A DNA stretch of 24,062 nucleotides from positions 1-24,062 of the forward strand of contig CABUZK010000028.1 of NCBI GenBank assembly GCA_902496115.1, in the 5' to 3' direction. The position numbers and the translations under genes were made by a program. This document shows positions 6,827-14,745 of this stretch, piece by piece. The stretch comes from an uncultured Collinsella sp. Its GTDB lineage: Bacteria > Actinomycetota > Coriobacteriia > Coriobacteriales > Coriobacteriaceae. The notes beneath the pieces are model-generated. The model was not told where the DNA came from. It ran no database searches and saw only the letters and a program-made list of their open reading frames with translations. Every line of letters begins with the position of its first letter. The stretch's first letter is position 1.

Positions 6827-6889
6827 GGTCGAAAGCAGTAGTAGAATACCTTTCGAACTATAACCTACGATTGATTGCAGAGGGACTGG

Positions 6890-8023
6890 ATGCAGCATTC
6901 GAACCATCGCACCGCAGCGCTCATCGCGTCGAAGCCGGCTCGTATCATCACGAGCGCCGCGCTTGCCGTTACACTGACGGCCGCGCCGATGCTCTCCCCC
7001 GTCGCAGCCTATGCCGCCTCGCAGGCAACGCAGGATCAGCTTTCCGCTGCCCAGCAGAAAATCGAAACCGCCACGAGTGCCTACAACGAAGCCCGCACCA
7101 AGCTCGAGGATCTGCAGAAGCAAATCGACACTAACGAGGCAAGCATCGAGAAGATCGAAGCCGAACTTCCCGATCAACAGGCCAAGGCGAGCTCCGCCAT
7201 GCGCGATCTGTATAAGTACCAGAAGGGCACCAACCCCATCGTGAGCTTCCTGGTCAACGCGCAGAGCCTGGGCGAGTTCATCACCACCTGCAAGTACACC
7301 AACCAGATCACGAGCTCGAGCGTCGACGAGATCGAAGAGCTCAACAAGATGCAGACCGAACTCGAGCAGAACAAGACCGAGCTCGAGCAGGCCAAGTCCC
7401 AACTCGAGACCGAGCAGAAAACCGCCGAGGACGCACTGGCACAGGCCCAGCAGCTTCGCAGCGAAGCCCAGGCAAAGGCCGAGCAGGAGAATGCCGCCGA
7501 GCTGGCCAAGCTCGAGGCCGACAAGGCCGCTGCCGCCGAGAAGCTCTCGGGCGAGGGCGTGAGCGGCAACAACTCCAACAGCCAGGCCAATAACGCCAAC
7601 ACCACTATCGACACCACGGTGAACAACTCCAATACCGGCAACTCCGATTACGACTCGTTTATCAACGAGTGGACGAGTCGCATCGACAACTACCTCGCCG
7701 GCTCCCCCATGGCAGGCCAGGGTTACAACTTTGCCGTGGCAGCCTGGAACACCGGTGTTGACCCTCGCTGGTCTCCCGCCATCGCCTGCATCGAGAGCAG
7801 CAAGGGCCTCTATTGTGCCGGCTCCTATAACGCCTGGGGCTGGAGCGCCCGCGGCGGCGGCTGGCGGAGCTTTGGTAGCTGGAGCGAGGGCGTCTCTGCC
7901 CACGTTGCCTACTTGGGCGCCAACTATGGCTCCACGCTTACCCCGGCAGCCGCCAAAAAGTACTGCCCGCCCACGTGGCAGGACTGGTACAACAAGGTTG
8001 CAACCCAGATGAACCGCATCTAA
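6890..8023 (+). CDS. Secreted coiled-coil cell-wall hydrolase (PcsB-like N-terminus, lysozyme/glucosaminidase-like C-terminus)
   Basis: A 377-residue exported protein. Residues 1-43 form a signal peptide (basic start, hydrophobic ALAVTLTAAPMLSP, cleavage near AYA-AS). Residues about 45-225 are a long coiled coil rich in Gln, Glu, Lys and Ala, with the LYKYQKGTNPIVSFLVNAQSLGEF-type break seen in PcsB/CwlO-like N-terminal regulatory domains. A low-complexity Asn/Ser/Thr linker (about 227-255) leads to a C-terminal domain with WSPAIACIESSKGLYCAGSYNAWGW, which has the 'Glu after a helix, then ...N-(A/F)-(W/F)-G' pattern of glucosaminidase/lysozyme-like or transglycosylase domains; Glu in ACIESS is the likely catalytic residue. 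ATG 6890 is preferred over TTG 6875 because AGAGGGA stands just ahead. It probably cuts peptidoglycan during growth or division. Confidence 0.75.
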   Translation: MQHSNHRTAALIASKPARIITSAALAVTLTAAPMLSPVAAYAASQATQDQLSAAQQKIETATSAYNEARTKLEDLQKQIDTNEASIEKIEAELPDQQAKASSAMRDLYKYQKGTNPIVSFLVNAQSLGEFITTCKYTNQITSSSVDEIEELNKMQTELEQNKTELEQAKSQLETEQKTAEDALAQAQQLRSEAQAKAEQENAAELAKLEADKAAAAEKLSGEGVSGNNSNSQANNANTTIDTTVNNSNTGNSDYDSFINEWTSRIDNYLAGSPMAGQGYNFAVAAWNTGVDPRWSPAIACIESSKGLYCAGSYNAWGWSARGGGWRSFGSWSEGVSAHVAYLGANYGSTLTPAAAKKYCPPTWQDWYNKVATQMNRI

Positions 8024-8033
8024 GATCAACGTC

Positions 8034-8059
8034 AAAGGGCCCCAATTGGGGCCCTTTTT
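8034..8059. terminator. Bidirectional terminator between hydrolase and kinase genes
   Basis: AAAGGGCCCC (8034-8043) and GGGGCCCTTT (8048-8057) form a perfect 10-bp stem around AATT, with T runs on both strands (T 8055-8059, and A 8034-8036 read in reverse). It lies ten bases after the hydrolase stop and four before the convergent kinase stop. Confidence 0.9.
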
Positions 8060-8062
8060 CTT

Positions 8063-9445
8063 TTACGCGACGGAGGTATCGACGACGCCAGTCGCGTTTG
8101 CAATGGCAACAATGATAATCATTACCAACAAGAGCACACCCATAGCCTTGAGCCAGAGCTTTGCAAGCTTTTTACCGCGGTATCTATCGAGTAGCTCAAA
8201 CCGCCGGCGAAGGCGGCGTTTGTCGAGCATCACAAAATGGATGAGCACTACGAGACCGTCGACGAAGATAAAATACTCAATCGCGAGAAACCACGTCGGG
8301 TAGTTTTGGTTGGCGCCCGTAGGATGAAAAACGGCAAAATGGCTTCCGGCAAAGAAAACAAGTAGCGAAAGATAGACGAATGCGTTCCAAATGCGCCCAA
8401 CGGTGTCGGGAATGCGGGAGAGTAAATTCGGGCGCTCAGGCACCAACGGCAATCCACCCTGAGACTGATCCGTGGGGAGCACGGGCGCAGGGCACACGGC
8501 TCGCCGCTCCGGAGGCTCTTGAAAGGAAGCAGCATTCGGCGCGGACGACGCATACGATGCGCGTGCAGCGTGCCCTAGCGCCTTCGCGCTTGCAAAGCGC
8601 TTGTCCGGATCGAGCGCCATCGCCATGCAAATAACATCGGCAAGCGAGGCGGGGACGTCACGTGCCTCGCATTGCTCGCGCATGTTCCGACCTGGCTTGG
8701 GATCGGCCCCCGTCAGACAAAAGAACAGCAGGGCACCGAGCGCATAGACATCGCTGCGCACGCTCGTCTGGCCAAAACCATACTGCTCGGGCGGCGCATA
8801 GAGACGCGTGCCAAACTTGACGGTATCGGCATCGGCTCCCTCGCGCCACACGCGAGCAATTCCCAAGTCGATAATCACCAGCGATGAAAACGTCAGGCCT
8901 GTATCGGGCGTATAGTTTGCGCCCGACACGATGATATTCGAGGGCTTTAGGTCGCGATGGATCACCGGCGCAGCCATCTCCCCCGCCGACGCAAAGCCGG
9001 CATGGAGCTCCGCAACTGCATCACAAAGGGCGCCAAACAGCTCACAGGCATAATCGGGCGTCGCACCCAAACGCCCCACCAGGGCCCCGAGCGTTTCGCC
9101 TTCGATGTATTCCATGACCACGCAAAGCTCGTCGCCCACGCGGCGGCAATCGACAATCCGAAGCAAGTGCTCGTAACGTCGCCCGGCATGCTGGGCCGCA
9201 AACAGGCGTTCATACGCCCCGCCGATCTGGGCCGACGCGTCGATGCGCTTGCGAACAAAGGGGCCAAGAGATCCTCCGCCGGAGCCCTCAAAGTACACGA
9301 GCTCGGTCGTCTCGACGTCGGAGTGCTTGAGCACACGGTCTACGCGATAACTGTCATCACGCTCAAGTGACGCCAGGTGTCCGGCGAGCGCAGCGGTCAG
9401 CTCATCATCGGAATATGTTGGGCTCTGAGTATCCATAGCGTCCAT
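8063..9445 (-). CDS. Membrane-anchored Ser/Thr protein kinase (Hanks type)
   Basis: A 460-residue protein. The N-terminal two thirds form a eukaryotic-like kinase: VRKRI supplies the ATP-binding Lys (near residue 66), then VMEYIEGETLG (hinge), HRDLKPSN (catalytic loop, near 163-170), IIDLGIAR (Mg-binding Asp, DLG in place of DFG), GTRLYAPPEQYG (activation/P+1 loop) and RSDVYALGALLF. The Gly-rich loop is poorly kept. After a Pro-rich linker (about 300-345) there are three hydrophobic helices near 350-370, 383-405 and 430-453, so the kinase is held at the membrane with no evident extracellular sensor domain. The start is uncertain: GTG 9460, ATG 9445 and ATG 9436 are in frame and none has a clear ribosome site; GTG 9460 lies inside a stable hairpin, so I prefer ATG 9445. 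Confidence 0.85.
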   Translation of the reverse strand: MDAMDTQSPTYSDDELTAALAGHLASLERDDSYRVDRVLKHSDVETTELVYFEGSGGGSLGPFVRKRIDASAQIGGAYERLFAAQHAGRRYEHLLRIVDCRRVGDELCVVMEYIEGETLGALVGRLGATPDYACELFGALCDAVAELHAGFASAGEMAAPVIHRDLKPSNIIVSGANYTPDTGLTFSSLVIIDLGIARVWREGADADTVKFGTRLYAPPEQYGFGQTSVRSDVYALGALLFFCLTGADPKPGRNMREQCEARDVPASLADVICMAMALDPDKRFASAKALGHAARASYASSAPNAASFQEPPERRAVCPAPVLPTDQSQGGLPLVPERPNLLSRIPDTVGRIWNAFVYLSLLVFFAGSHFAVFHPTGANQNYPTWFLAIEYFIFVDGLVVLIHFVMLDKRRLRRRFELLDRYRGKKLAKLWLKAMGVLLLVMIIIVAIANATGVVDTSVA

Positions 9446-9451
9446 AATAAC

Positions 9452-9487
9452 GCAGGGCACGGACGCCCCATGACGCCCGTGCCCTGC
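9452..9487 (-). terminator. Stable hairpin between the HTH and kinase genes
   Basis: GCAGGGCACGG (9452-9462) and CCGTGCCCTGC (9477-9487) form an 11-bp perfect stem with a 14-base loop. Read on the - strand it ends with GTTATTATGG, a poor T tail, and runs directly into the kinase start region. It may partly terminate the HTH transcript or restrict kinase translation. Confidence 0.5.
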
Positions 9488-9531
9488 ACGTTCTAAATAT
9501 CGTGAACGGCGCTTCCGCCGGCAGCTAACTG

Positions 9532-9954
9532 TTAGCTCACCGTCTCTTCACCAAAGCGATACAGCTCCTCGTTCACCTTTTGCAGGCTGCAGCCACGATC
9601 GATACAGAAAATGATGATGGCGTCACGGCGGTCCTTGCAGTTGAGGACATTGGCGCCCGCCGCCGTCAAGGCTCGGTTGGTCTCCTTGAGCGTCAGCGCC
9701 ATGGCAAAGGCAATCTGCAGCACCTTATTGCGGCTCGGATGCCGCGCACCGGTAAAGATCTGATAGCCAAACGTCTCGTTGAGGTCGGCCATACGCACCA
9801 CGCGCGAACGCTCCAGCCCCTTTTCTTCCAAAAGCTGTTTCAGATACTCCGAAAGCGACGGGGCGGTAAAGTCGTGCTCTTTGATATAGCCCTCGATACT
9901 CGGGGCATCAAGCAGCTCGTTGAGCAACTCTTCGGTTAGCTTCTTATCGGGCAT
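9532..9954 (-). CDS. Small helix-turn-helix protein paired with the kinase
   Basis: A 140-residue cytoplasmic protein. Residues about 33-90 have the layout of an XRE-like helix-turn-helix (SEYLKQLLEEKGLERSRVVRMADLNETFGYQIFTGARHPSRNKVLQIAFAMALTLKET), that is, helix, 'gl.rs.v...a.l', recognition helix 'fgyqif.g.r.p', then a supporting helix. The C-terminal 50 residues (DRRDAIIIFCIDRGCSLQKVNEELYRFGEE) resemble the conserved tail in small HTH proteins that accompany Ser/Thr kinases in Firmicutes and Actinobacteria. It lies 86 bases before the kinase on the same strand and may be its substrate or a transcriptional partner; this is inference from linkage. GGTGAGG stands ahead of ATG 9954. Confidence 0.7.
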   Translation of the reverse strand: MPDKKLTEELLNELLDAPSIEGYIKEHDFTAPSLSEYLKQLLEEKGLERSRVVRMADLNETFGYQIFTGARHPSRNKVLQIAFAMALTLKETNRALTAAGANVLNCKDRRDAIIIFCIDRGCSLQKVNEELYRFGEETVS

Positions 9955-9976
9955 ATGGCCTCACCCCCCAGCTCGC

Positions 9977-10009
9977 ATAGTAACCATGTTTTTAATTCTA
10001 GTTAAAAAC
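9977..10009 (-). promoter_or_regulatory. Candidate promoter with AT-rich dyad for the HTH-kinase unit
   Basis: On the - strand TTAACT (10000-10005) and TACTAT (9977-9982) are separated by exactly 17 bases, 23 bases before the HTH start. The -35 box is overlapped by the inverted repeat GTTTTTAA (9988-9995)/TTAAAAAC (10002-10009), which could be an operator, for example for the HTH protein itself. The repeat also covers the stop codon of the FxLYD gene. Confidence 0.4.
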
Positions 10010-10445
10010 CGCTCACGTCAGAACGTTCCCAGCTGGCAACCTGGTCGGGAGATACCGTGCTCATCGCTTCGAACTTCCAGGTGCCGCCCGCTTTGAGATG
10101 GTTGGTGTTCGCAAGAGCCGTTCCCACCTGATTGCCGTCTGCGTCATACAGAACATACTCAATCTGAATGTAGCTTTGCTCTTTATCCGTATTATTGGTC
10201 AACGTGCCAGTGATCTTATACGCGAACTGATTAGACGTATCCCCGGCCTCATCCGAAACCGTATAGGGTTCTTGTGCCTCTTTTTTCTCCTCGACTTGCT
10301 GGGTCTGTTCGGCAGGCTTTGCTGCATCACCCGTAGACGAATCAGACGAGTTACCGCCCATAGAACCCACGACGCCGGCAACAACGAGCACCACGATGAC
10401 GCCCAAAACGATCTTGCCGATCGGCTTCTTTCCCTCTTTTGCCAT
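10002..10445 (-). CDS. Membrane-anchored FxLYD-type extracellular protein
   Basis: A 147-residue protein with a basic start (MAKEGKKPIGK), one hydrophobic helix at about 12-28 (IVLGVIVVLVVAGVVGSMGG), a low-complexity Ser/Asp/Glu/Gln linker (30-60), and a small beta domain at 65-147 with the motif YIQIEYVLYDADGNQVGTALA followed by LKAGGTWKFEA. This is the FxLYD pattern found in many exported Gram-positive proteins of unknown function. No lipobox Cys is present, so it should be a single-helix membrane protein with the domain outside. GGAAGGA precedes ATG 10445. It is on the same strand as the HTH and kinase genes and 47 bases ahead of the HTH gene, so the three may be co-transcribed in part. 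Confidence 0.75.
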   Translation of the reverse strand: MAKEGKKPIGKIVLGVIVVLVVAGVVGSMGGNSSDSSTGDAAKPAEQTQQVEEKKEAQEPYTVSDEAGDTSNQFAYKITGTLTNNTDKEQSYIQIEYVLYDADGNQVGTALANTNHLKAGGTWKFEAMSTVSPDQVASWERSDVSGF

Positions 10446-10455
10446 TATGCATCCT

Positions 10456-10499
10456 TCCTACGATCCGGCTACCGTGCCGGCACACAGCACATCGTAGGA
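10456..10499 (-). promoter_or_regulatory. 5' leader hairpin that abuts the FxLYD gene ribosome site
   Basis: TCCTACGAT (10456-10464) and ATCGTAGGA (10491-10499) are exact reverse complements, and a second stem, CCGGC/GCCGG (10465-10469/10476-10480), stacks within. On the - strand the 3' arm ends in GTAGGA, directly joined to the AGGAAGGA ribosome site of the gene, so folding could hide that site. Confidence 0.45.
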
Positions 10500-10516
10500 G
10501 GCAGCGAGCTCAAATT

Positions 10517-10535
10517 CATTAGCTGGGAGCTAATG
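10517..10535. promoter_or_regulatory. Perfect 19-bp dyad, candidate operator
   Basis: CATTAGCT-GGG-AGCTAATG is an exact inverted repeat in the divergent region between the FxLYD gene and the reductase operon, 67 bases before the operon's candidate -35 box. No T run follows, so it is more likely a protein-binding site than a terminator. Confidence 0.45.
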
Positions 10536-10602
10536 TCGCAGCACAGCTTGCCACCTGGCATCATTGAGTCTTTTTTCCTTCACCGAACTCATTCCTTTGT
10601 TG

Positions 10603-10630
10603 TTGACTATTAAACATTTAGACGTAAACT
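10603..10630 (+). promoter_or_regulatory. Candidate promoter of the reductase/aconitase X operon
   Basis: TTGACT (10603-10608) and TAAACT (10625-10630) are separated by 16 bases. Transcription would begin near 10637, giving a 30-base leader with the GAAAGGA ribosome site at 10654-10660. Confidence 0.55.
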
Positions 10631-10666
10631 GCTTTGTTACCTTGTCAACATCTGAAAGGAACCTCA

Positions 10667-12988
10667 TTGGGAAAAGACGTACTGGTGCAGCAACTCGTCG
10701 ACTCATTCGACAGCTGGCCCGCCAAAAATTCCGGTTGCGGATCGTCCCGCATGACACAAGAGCTCTATCCTTTTGACAAGCTCTTCTCTCCCATCAAAAT
10801 TAACAAGCTCACCGTCAAAAACCGCATTGTCATGGCGCCGATGGGCAATATCGACATGTGCGAGGAAACTGGTCGTCCCAGCGACATGATGCTGCAGTAC
10901 TTTTTCGCCCGCGCCAAAGGCGGCTGCGGCCTCATCACAACAGGACTCGTACCGGTAAGCCACGGCATCGATACCACGGTCACCGAGCTGGACAAGCTCA
11001 CCTATTTCCCGCGCATCGATCGAAGCCGAACCGTTATGGCAGGCTGGCGCGACCTTGCCCAAGGTGTCCATGCCTTCGGATCGCGCATTTTTGTCCAGCT
11101 TACGGCCGGACTCGGCCGCGTGGGCAACCCGCAATGCCTCATCACGCAAAAAAAGTTTCCGGTCTCGGCGAGTTTCTTGCCTAACTACTACATCCCCGCC
11201 ATTCCATGCATGCGCCTCTCGGATCAAAAGCTGCGCCGTATCGTAAACAATATCGGCCAAGCGGCGGCCGATGCTCATGCCATGGGCATCGATGGCGTCT
11301 ATTTGCACGGGCACGAGGGTTATCTTATCGAGCAGCTCGGAAACCCCGCCTTTAACCATCGCAAGCTCGGACGTTATGCCGATTGGCGTCAGTTTGGCCT
11401 CGATATGATCAAAGAAATCCGTCGCCGCGTTGGGCCCGACTACCCCATCATGTACCGCATCGACCTTTCGCTTGCACTCGAGGAAACCTATGACGAGCAG
11501 GTCATGAATTCGACCTATCTGGGACGCATGCGCGGCGGCCGCACAGTCGAACAGACCCTGGGTTATATGGAAGAGCTCGTGGCGGCGGGAGTAGACATCT
11601 TTGACGTCGACCTTGGTTGCTATGACAACTGGTGGATGCCCCACCCGCCTGCGAGCATGCCCGCAGGCTGCTTCGTTCCCGTGGCGCGCGCCGTTCGAGA
11701 GCGCTTTGCCGCCGACAATATCCGCTCCAATGCCGGCCTTCCCGTACCCGTTGTCGCGGTGGGTAAGTTGGGCTACCCCGACATTGCCGAACGTGCCCTT
11801 CGCAATGGCGACGCCGATATGATCATGCTCGGACGCCCGCTGCTTGCGGATCCCGAGTGGCCTAACAAGGCGTACGCCGGTCGCGTGGCAGATATTCGCC
11901 CCTGCATCGGATGCCAGGAAGGATGCCTCAACGAGTTTGTCGAAGGGGGCCATCCGCAGTGTGCCGTCAATCCACGCTGCAGCTTTGAATACCTCATGCC
12001 CCAGACACCCGCTCCCGCCAAAGAACCCAAACGCATAGCGGTGATAGGAGCCGGACCCGCTGGGATGGTCTGTGCGCTAATCGCCGCGCGTCGTGGCCAC
12101 GACGTAAAGCTCATCGATGCCGAAGATGAACTTGGAGGAAAACTCCTCTCCGCCAGCGCCGCCCGGATCAAGTTCGACCTCGATAACTACCGATCATATC
12201 TTGTTCGACAGGTGCGCGAGCAGGCAGAAAAACCCAACGGGAACCTGACACTCGAACTTGGACGGGCAGCACGCGCCGAAGATCTTGCAAAAGCAGGCTT
12301 CGACGCAATCGTGTGCGCGACAGGCACTTCCAATGCAATACCGCCCATCCCCGGTCTTACGGAGCTTGCAGCATCGGGTCATGCCGTGCTGGCAACGCAG
12401 CTACTGCGCCAACCCGCGCTGCTTGGCAACGCCAAAATCGTCACCATCATTGGCGGAGGGGCCGTGGGCTGCGAGGTTGCCCAATGGCTCACCGTCGAAC
12501 ACGGCATACCACAGGTCAGCGTAATTGAAATGCTGCCTCACATGATGCAGGGCGCCTGCACTGCAAATCGCGGCCACCTACTCCATACGCTCAGGGGACG
12601 CAATGTGCGGCTCCTCAATATGACACGCGTCGAGCGCGCGGAAGTCGGCGGCAAACGCGAGTCTGGAGCCCCATCGAGGTGTGCGCGTCTCCACTTGAGT
12701 CGCAACTGCCACAAAAACGTTCCCGACCCCTACGTCTCGTGGTCACCGGTCTTGCCCGAGAACGTCGAAAACCCGCTTGCACCCAAAATCGGCAACGACT
12801 GGAAGTCACTCGAGCTAACCTGCGACTTGGTAATCATTGCCTGCGGCGGACACCCCGACGACGCGCTGTTCTACAAACTGCAGCAGACGCACGCCGCTGA
12901 CGAGCTGCATAACATCGGCGATGGGTTTGCACCCGGCCGTGTGCTCGAAGCGGTCCGTGCGGCATACCGACTCGGCACCAATATCTAA
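10667..12988 (+). CDS. Old-yellow-enzyme / Fe-S / FAD-NAD(P) reductase (2,4-dienoyl-CoA reductase and BaiCD/BaiH-like)
   Basis: A three-part reductase of about 773 residues. The N-terminal part begins LFSPIKINKLTVKNRIVMAPMG, the start of the FMN-binding TIM barrel of the old yellow enzyme family, with VQLTAGLGR and YLHGHEGYLIEQLGNPAFNHR for the active site. Next comes CIGCQEGC plus a later Cys (PQCAVNP), the [4Fe-4S] motif. Then two dinucleotide folds: IAVIGAGPAGMVCA (FAD) and IVTIIGGGAVGCE (NAD(P)H). Such enzymes pass electrons from NAD(P)H through FAD and Fe-S to FMN to reduce an activated C=C bond. It is longer than FadH (about 670) owing to an extended late segment (near positions 12640-12820). 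The start is TTG 10667 by its ribosome site and promoter spacing; ATG 10751 is an alternative that removes 28 residues of unknown role. Substrate unknown; the aconitase X genes follow by 21 bases. Confidence 0.85.
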   Translation: MGKDVLVQQLVDSFDSWPAKNSGCGSSRMTQELYPFDKLFSPIKINKLTVKNRIVMAPMGNIDMCEETGRPSDMMLQYFFARAKGGCGLITTGLVPVSHGIDTTVTELDKLTYFPRIDRSRTVMAGWRDLAQGVHAFGSRIFVQLTAGLGRVGNPQCLITQKKFPVSASFLPNYYIPAIPCMRLSDQKLRRIVNNIGQAAADAHAMGIDGVYLHGHEGYLIEQLGNPAFNHRKLGRYADWRQFGLDMIKEIRRRVGPDYPIMYRIDLSLALEETYDEQVMNSTYLGRMRGGRTVEQTLGYMEELVAAGVDIFDVDLGCYDNWWMPHPPASMPAGCFVPVARAVRERFAADNIRSNAGLPVPVVAVGKLGYPDIAERALRNGDADMIMLGRPLLADPEWPNKAYAGRVADIRPCIGCQEGCLNEFVEGGHPQCAVNPRCSFEYLMPQTPAPAKEPKRIAVIGAGPAGMVCALIAARRGHDVKLIDAEDELGGKLLSASAARIKFDLDNYRSYLVRQVREQAEKPNGNLTLELGRAARAEDLAKAGFDAIVCATGTSNAIPPIPGLTELAASGHAVLATQLLRQPALLGNAKIVTIIGGGAVGCEVAQWLTVEHGIPQVSVIEMLPHMMQGACTANRGHLLHTLRGRNVRLLNMTRVERAEVGGKRESGAPSRCARLHLSRNCHKNVPDPYVSWSPVLPENVENPLAPKIGNDWKSLELTCDLVIIACGGHPDDALFYKLQQTHAADELHNIGDGFAPGRVLEAVRAAYRLGTNI

Positions 12989-13009
12989 CACGAAAGGATG
13001 GGCTCACAG

Positions 13010-14287
13010 ATGAACCTGACCTCCCAACAACAAGCCCTGCTCGACGGCGCCAAGGGCCCCGCCATGGCCAAAGTGGTCAAGACCCTCGTTATGTACGGCG
13101 AATGCTTTGGCGCCGAGCGTATGGTTCCCGTGACCGGCGTAAACGGTCATCTTGTCACAAGTTTTGGCCTCTCCATGCTCGGTCCAGTCTATGACCTTAT
13201 GGATGAGCTGCTGAAAGACGGCGCCCTGTCCGGTCAGTCATTCTCGGTCGACCCGAGGCCCCTCGACCCCGCCGTCCCGGCCAACCCGCTGCAAAAGCTG
13301 CTGTTCAAGATTATGTATTCCAAACAAGACGATTATGAAGCACAGCTGCGCAGCATGGGTCTATTGGACAACGATGCTTTCACCTGCACCTGTTACCAGC
13401 CCGAGGTTGGCAATCGACCTCGGCGTGGCGACATCCTAAGCTGGGCAGAAAGCAGCGCCGTGGTCTTTGCCAACTCCGTGCTGGGCGCTCGCTGCAATCG
13501 CAACTCCGGCATCATCGAGATGTTCGGCTCAATTGCCGGCTTTGTCCCGGAATTCGGCCTGCTCACCGATGAGGGCCGCAAGGCGACCTGGATCATCGAA
13601 GTCGACTGTAAGCGCAAGCCCGAAGCGCAAGTGCTTGGCAGCGCCATTGGCATGAAGGTGATGGAAGACGTCCCTTACATTAAAGGCCTCGACCGCTGGC
13701 TTGGCCGCGAACTCACACCCGGCACGCAGGACTACCTTAAGGACATGGGCGCCGCCAGCGCATCGAACGGCGCTGTCGGGCTCTACCACGTGGACGGCAT
13801 CACGCCCGAGGCCGTCGAACAAGGCGAACACCTCATAGCACTAGACGCCCAAATCTATCGCATTGACGACGCCGAGCTGGAACGCATCCGCTCGAGCTAC
13901 CCCGTTATGTGGAAGAACCCGGGCGCACGCCCCAAGCTTGCCTTCATCGGCTGCCCCCACCTCTCGTCTGCACAACTCGCCCATTGGGCAGACGCCATCT
14001 GCGATGGGCTGAGCGCCTCCGGCAAGTGCCGCGTGCAAGTACCCACCGTACTGACCGCCGCCCCATCCGTGGCAGACGCCTTCCGCAAGACTGCGGCATA
14101 CAGACGCCTCTCGACTACCGGTGCCGTCGTCTCGAGCATCTGCCCGCTTATGTACACCAACAACCCGCTGTGCGGCAGCATGCCCATCATCACCAACTCC
14201 AACAAGTTGCGTACGTACTCGGCATCGCGCTACTACACCGACGACGAAGTGCTCGCCTACGTCACCACCGGAAAACCAATCAAATAG
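13010..14287 (+). CDS. acnX: Aconitase X, large (catalytic) subunit
   Basis: A 425-residue protein of the aconitase X (DUF521) family. It begins LTSQQQALLDGAKGPAMAKVVKTLVMYGE, has the conserved GARCNRNSG segment (canonical GARTNREGG) near residue 160, and late Cys-bearing motifs FIGCPHLSSAQL and SSICPLMYTNNPLCG that correspond to cluster and substrate contacts. Described members dehydrate hydroxy acids: cis-3-hydroxy-L-proline in bacteria and mevalonate 5-phosphate in archaea. ATG 13010 is chosen over ATG 12998 because AAAGGA (12993-12998) is then at usable distance; the earlier ATG overlaps that site. It works with the small subunit encoded 14 bases downstream. The linked enoate-type reductase suggests that the dehydration product is reduced next. 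The exact substrate cannot be read from sequence. Confidence 0.9.
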   Translation: MNLTSQQQALLDGAKGPAMAKVVKTLVMYGECFGAERMVPVTGVNGHLVTSFGLSMLGPVYDLMDELLKDGALSGQSFSVDPRPLDPAVPANPLQKLLFKIMYSKQDDYEAQLRSMGLLDNDAFTCTCYQPEVGNRPRRGDILSWAESSAVVFANSVLGARCNRNSGIIEMFGSIAGFVPEFGLLTDEGRKATWIIEVDCKRKPEAQVLGSAIGMKVMEDVPYIKGLDRWLGRELTPGTQDYLKDMGAASASNGAVGLYHVDGITPEAVEQGEHLIALDAQIYRIDDAELERIRSSYPVMWKNPGARPKLAFIGCPHLSSAQLAHWADAICDGLSASGKCRVQVPTVLTAAPSVADAFRKTAAYRRLSTTGAVVSSICPLMYTNNPLCGSMPIITNSNKLRTYSASRYYTDDEVLAYVTTGKPIK

Positions 14288-14301
14288 GAAGGCGACTCCT
14301 C

Positions 14302-14745
14302 ATGGAAAAAATCTTTCACGGCCGCGTCGTTGTCCCCGGAACTGCCCACGCCAAGGCACTTGTCTCTCACGGAGGGCTCAACACGCTCGCATCGTTTCAG
14401 AAGGCACTGATGTTTGGCGACAAAAAGGCCACGTGTTCCGACCAAAACAATCCCGACTTGTACGGCAAACCTTTGGCGGGATGTGCCTTGTGTCTTCCGC
14501 AGACTATCGGCTCCACCACAGGCGGCATGGTGCTCTTCTGCGCCACCAAAATGGGGCGCCAACCCGCATGCCTGCTGTTTTCCAAACCCATTGACAGCCT
14601 TGCCGCCGCTGGCGCGATCCTCTCGGGTGTATGGACCGACACCCCCATGCCCACCATTGACAACCTGGGCGATGAGTTTCTCGATGCTGTGTCGACGGGA
14701 GACGCCATCACCGTGACCGAAGACGGCACGGTCATCGTCGGCTAA
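14302..14745 (+). CDS. Aconitase X, small (swivel) subunit
   Basis: A 147-residue protein of the DUF126 swivel-domain family, the partner of the aconitase X large subunit. It opens IFHGRVVVPGTAHAKALVS and carries PQTIGSTTGG (residues about 70-79), which matches the Gly/Ser-rich loop whose Ser takes part in catalysis in aconitase-like swivel domains. In many bacteria the two parts are fused; here they are separate genes 14 bases apart (type II layout). AGGAAGG (14286-14292) precedes ATG 14302. The end, PTIDNLGDEFLDAVSTGDAITVTEDGTVIVG, is typical of the family. Confidence 0.9.
   Translation: MEKIFHGRVVVPGTAHAKALVSHGGLNTLASFQKALMFGDKKATCSDQNNPDLYGKPLAGCALCLPQTIGSTTGGMVLFCATKMGRQPACLLFSKPIDSLAAAGAILSGVWTDTPMPTIDNLGDEFLDAVSTGDAITVTEDGTVIVG

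Noticed and set aside
7561..7660. Asn/Ser/Thr-rich repeat-like stretch in the hydrolase gene
   Set aside because: It is a flexible linker between domains rather than a tandem DNA repeat; no exact period is present.
6818..8035. A 405-codon Gly/Leu-rich frame on the - strand
   Set aside because: Mirror of the coiled-coil hydrolase; the repeats simply reflect its Glu/Gln/Ala codons.
9436..9460. GTG 9460 as the kinase start
   Set aside because: It is buried in the 11-bp hairpin 9452-9487 and has no good ribosome site; ATG 9445 is kept as the better but still uncertain choice.
10703..11953. A 416-codon open frame on the - strand
   Set aside because: Antisense to the OYE domain of the reductase, low-information sequence, no start signal.
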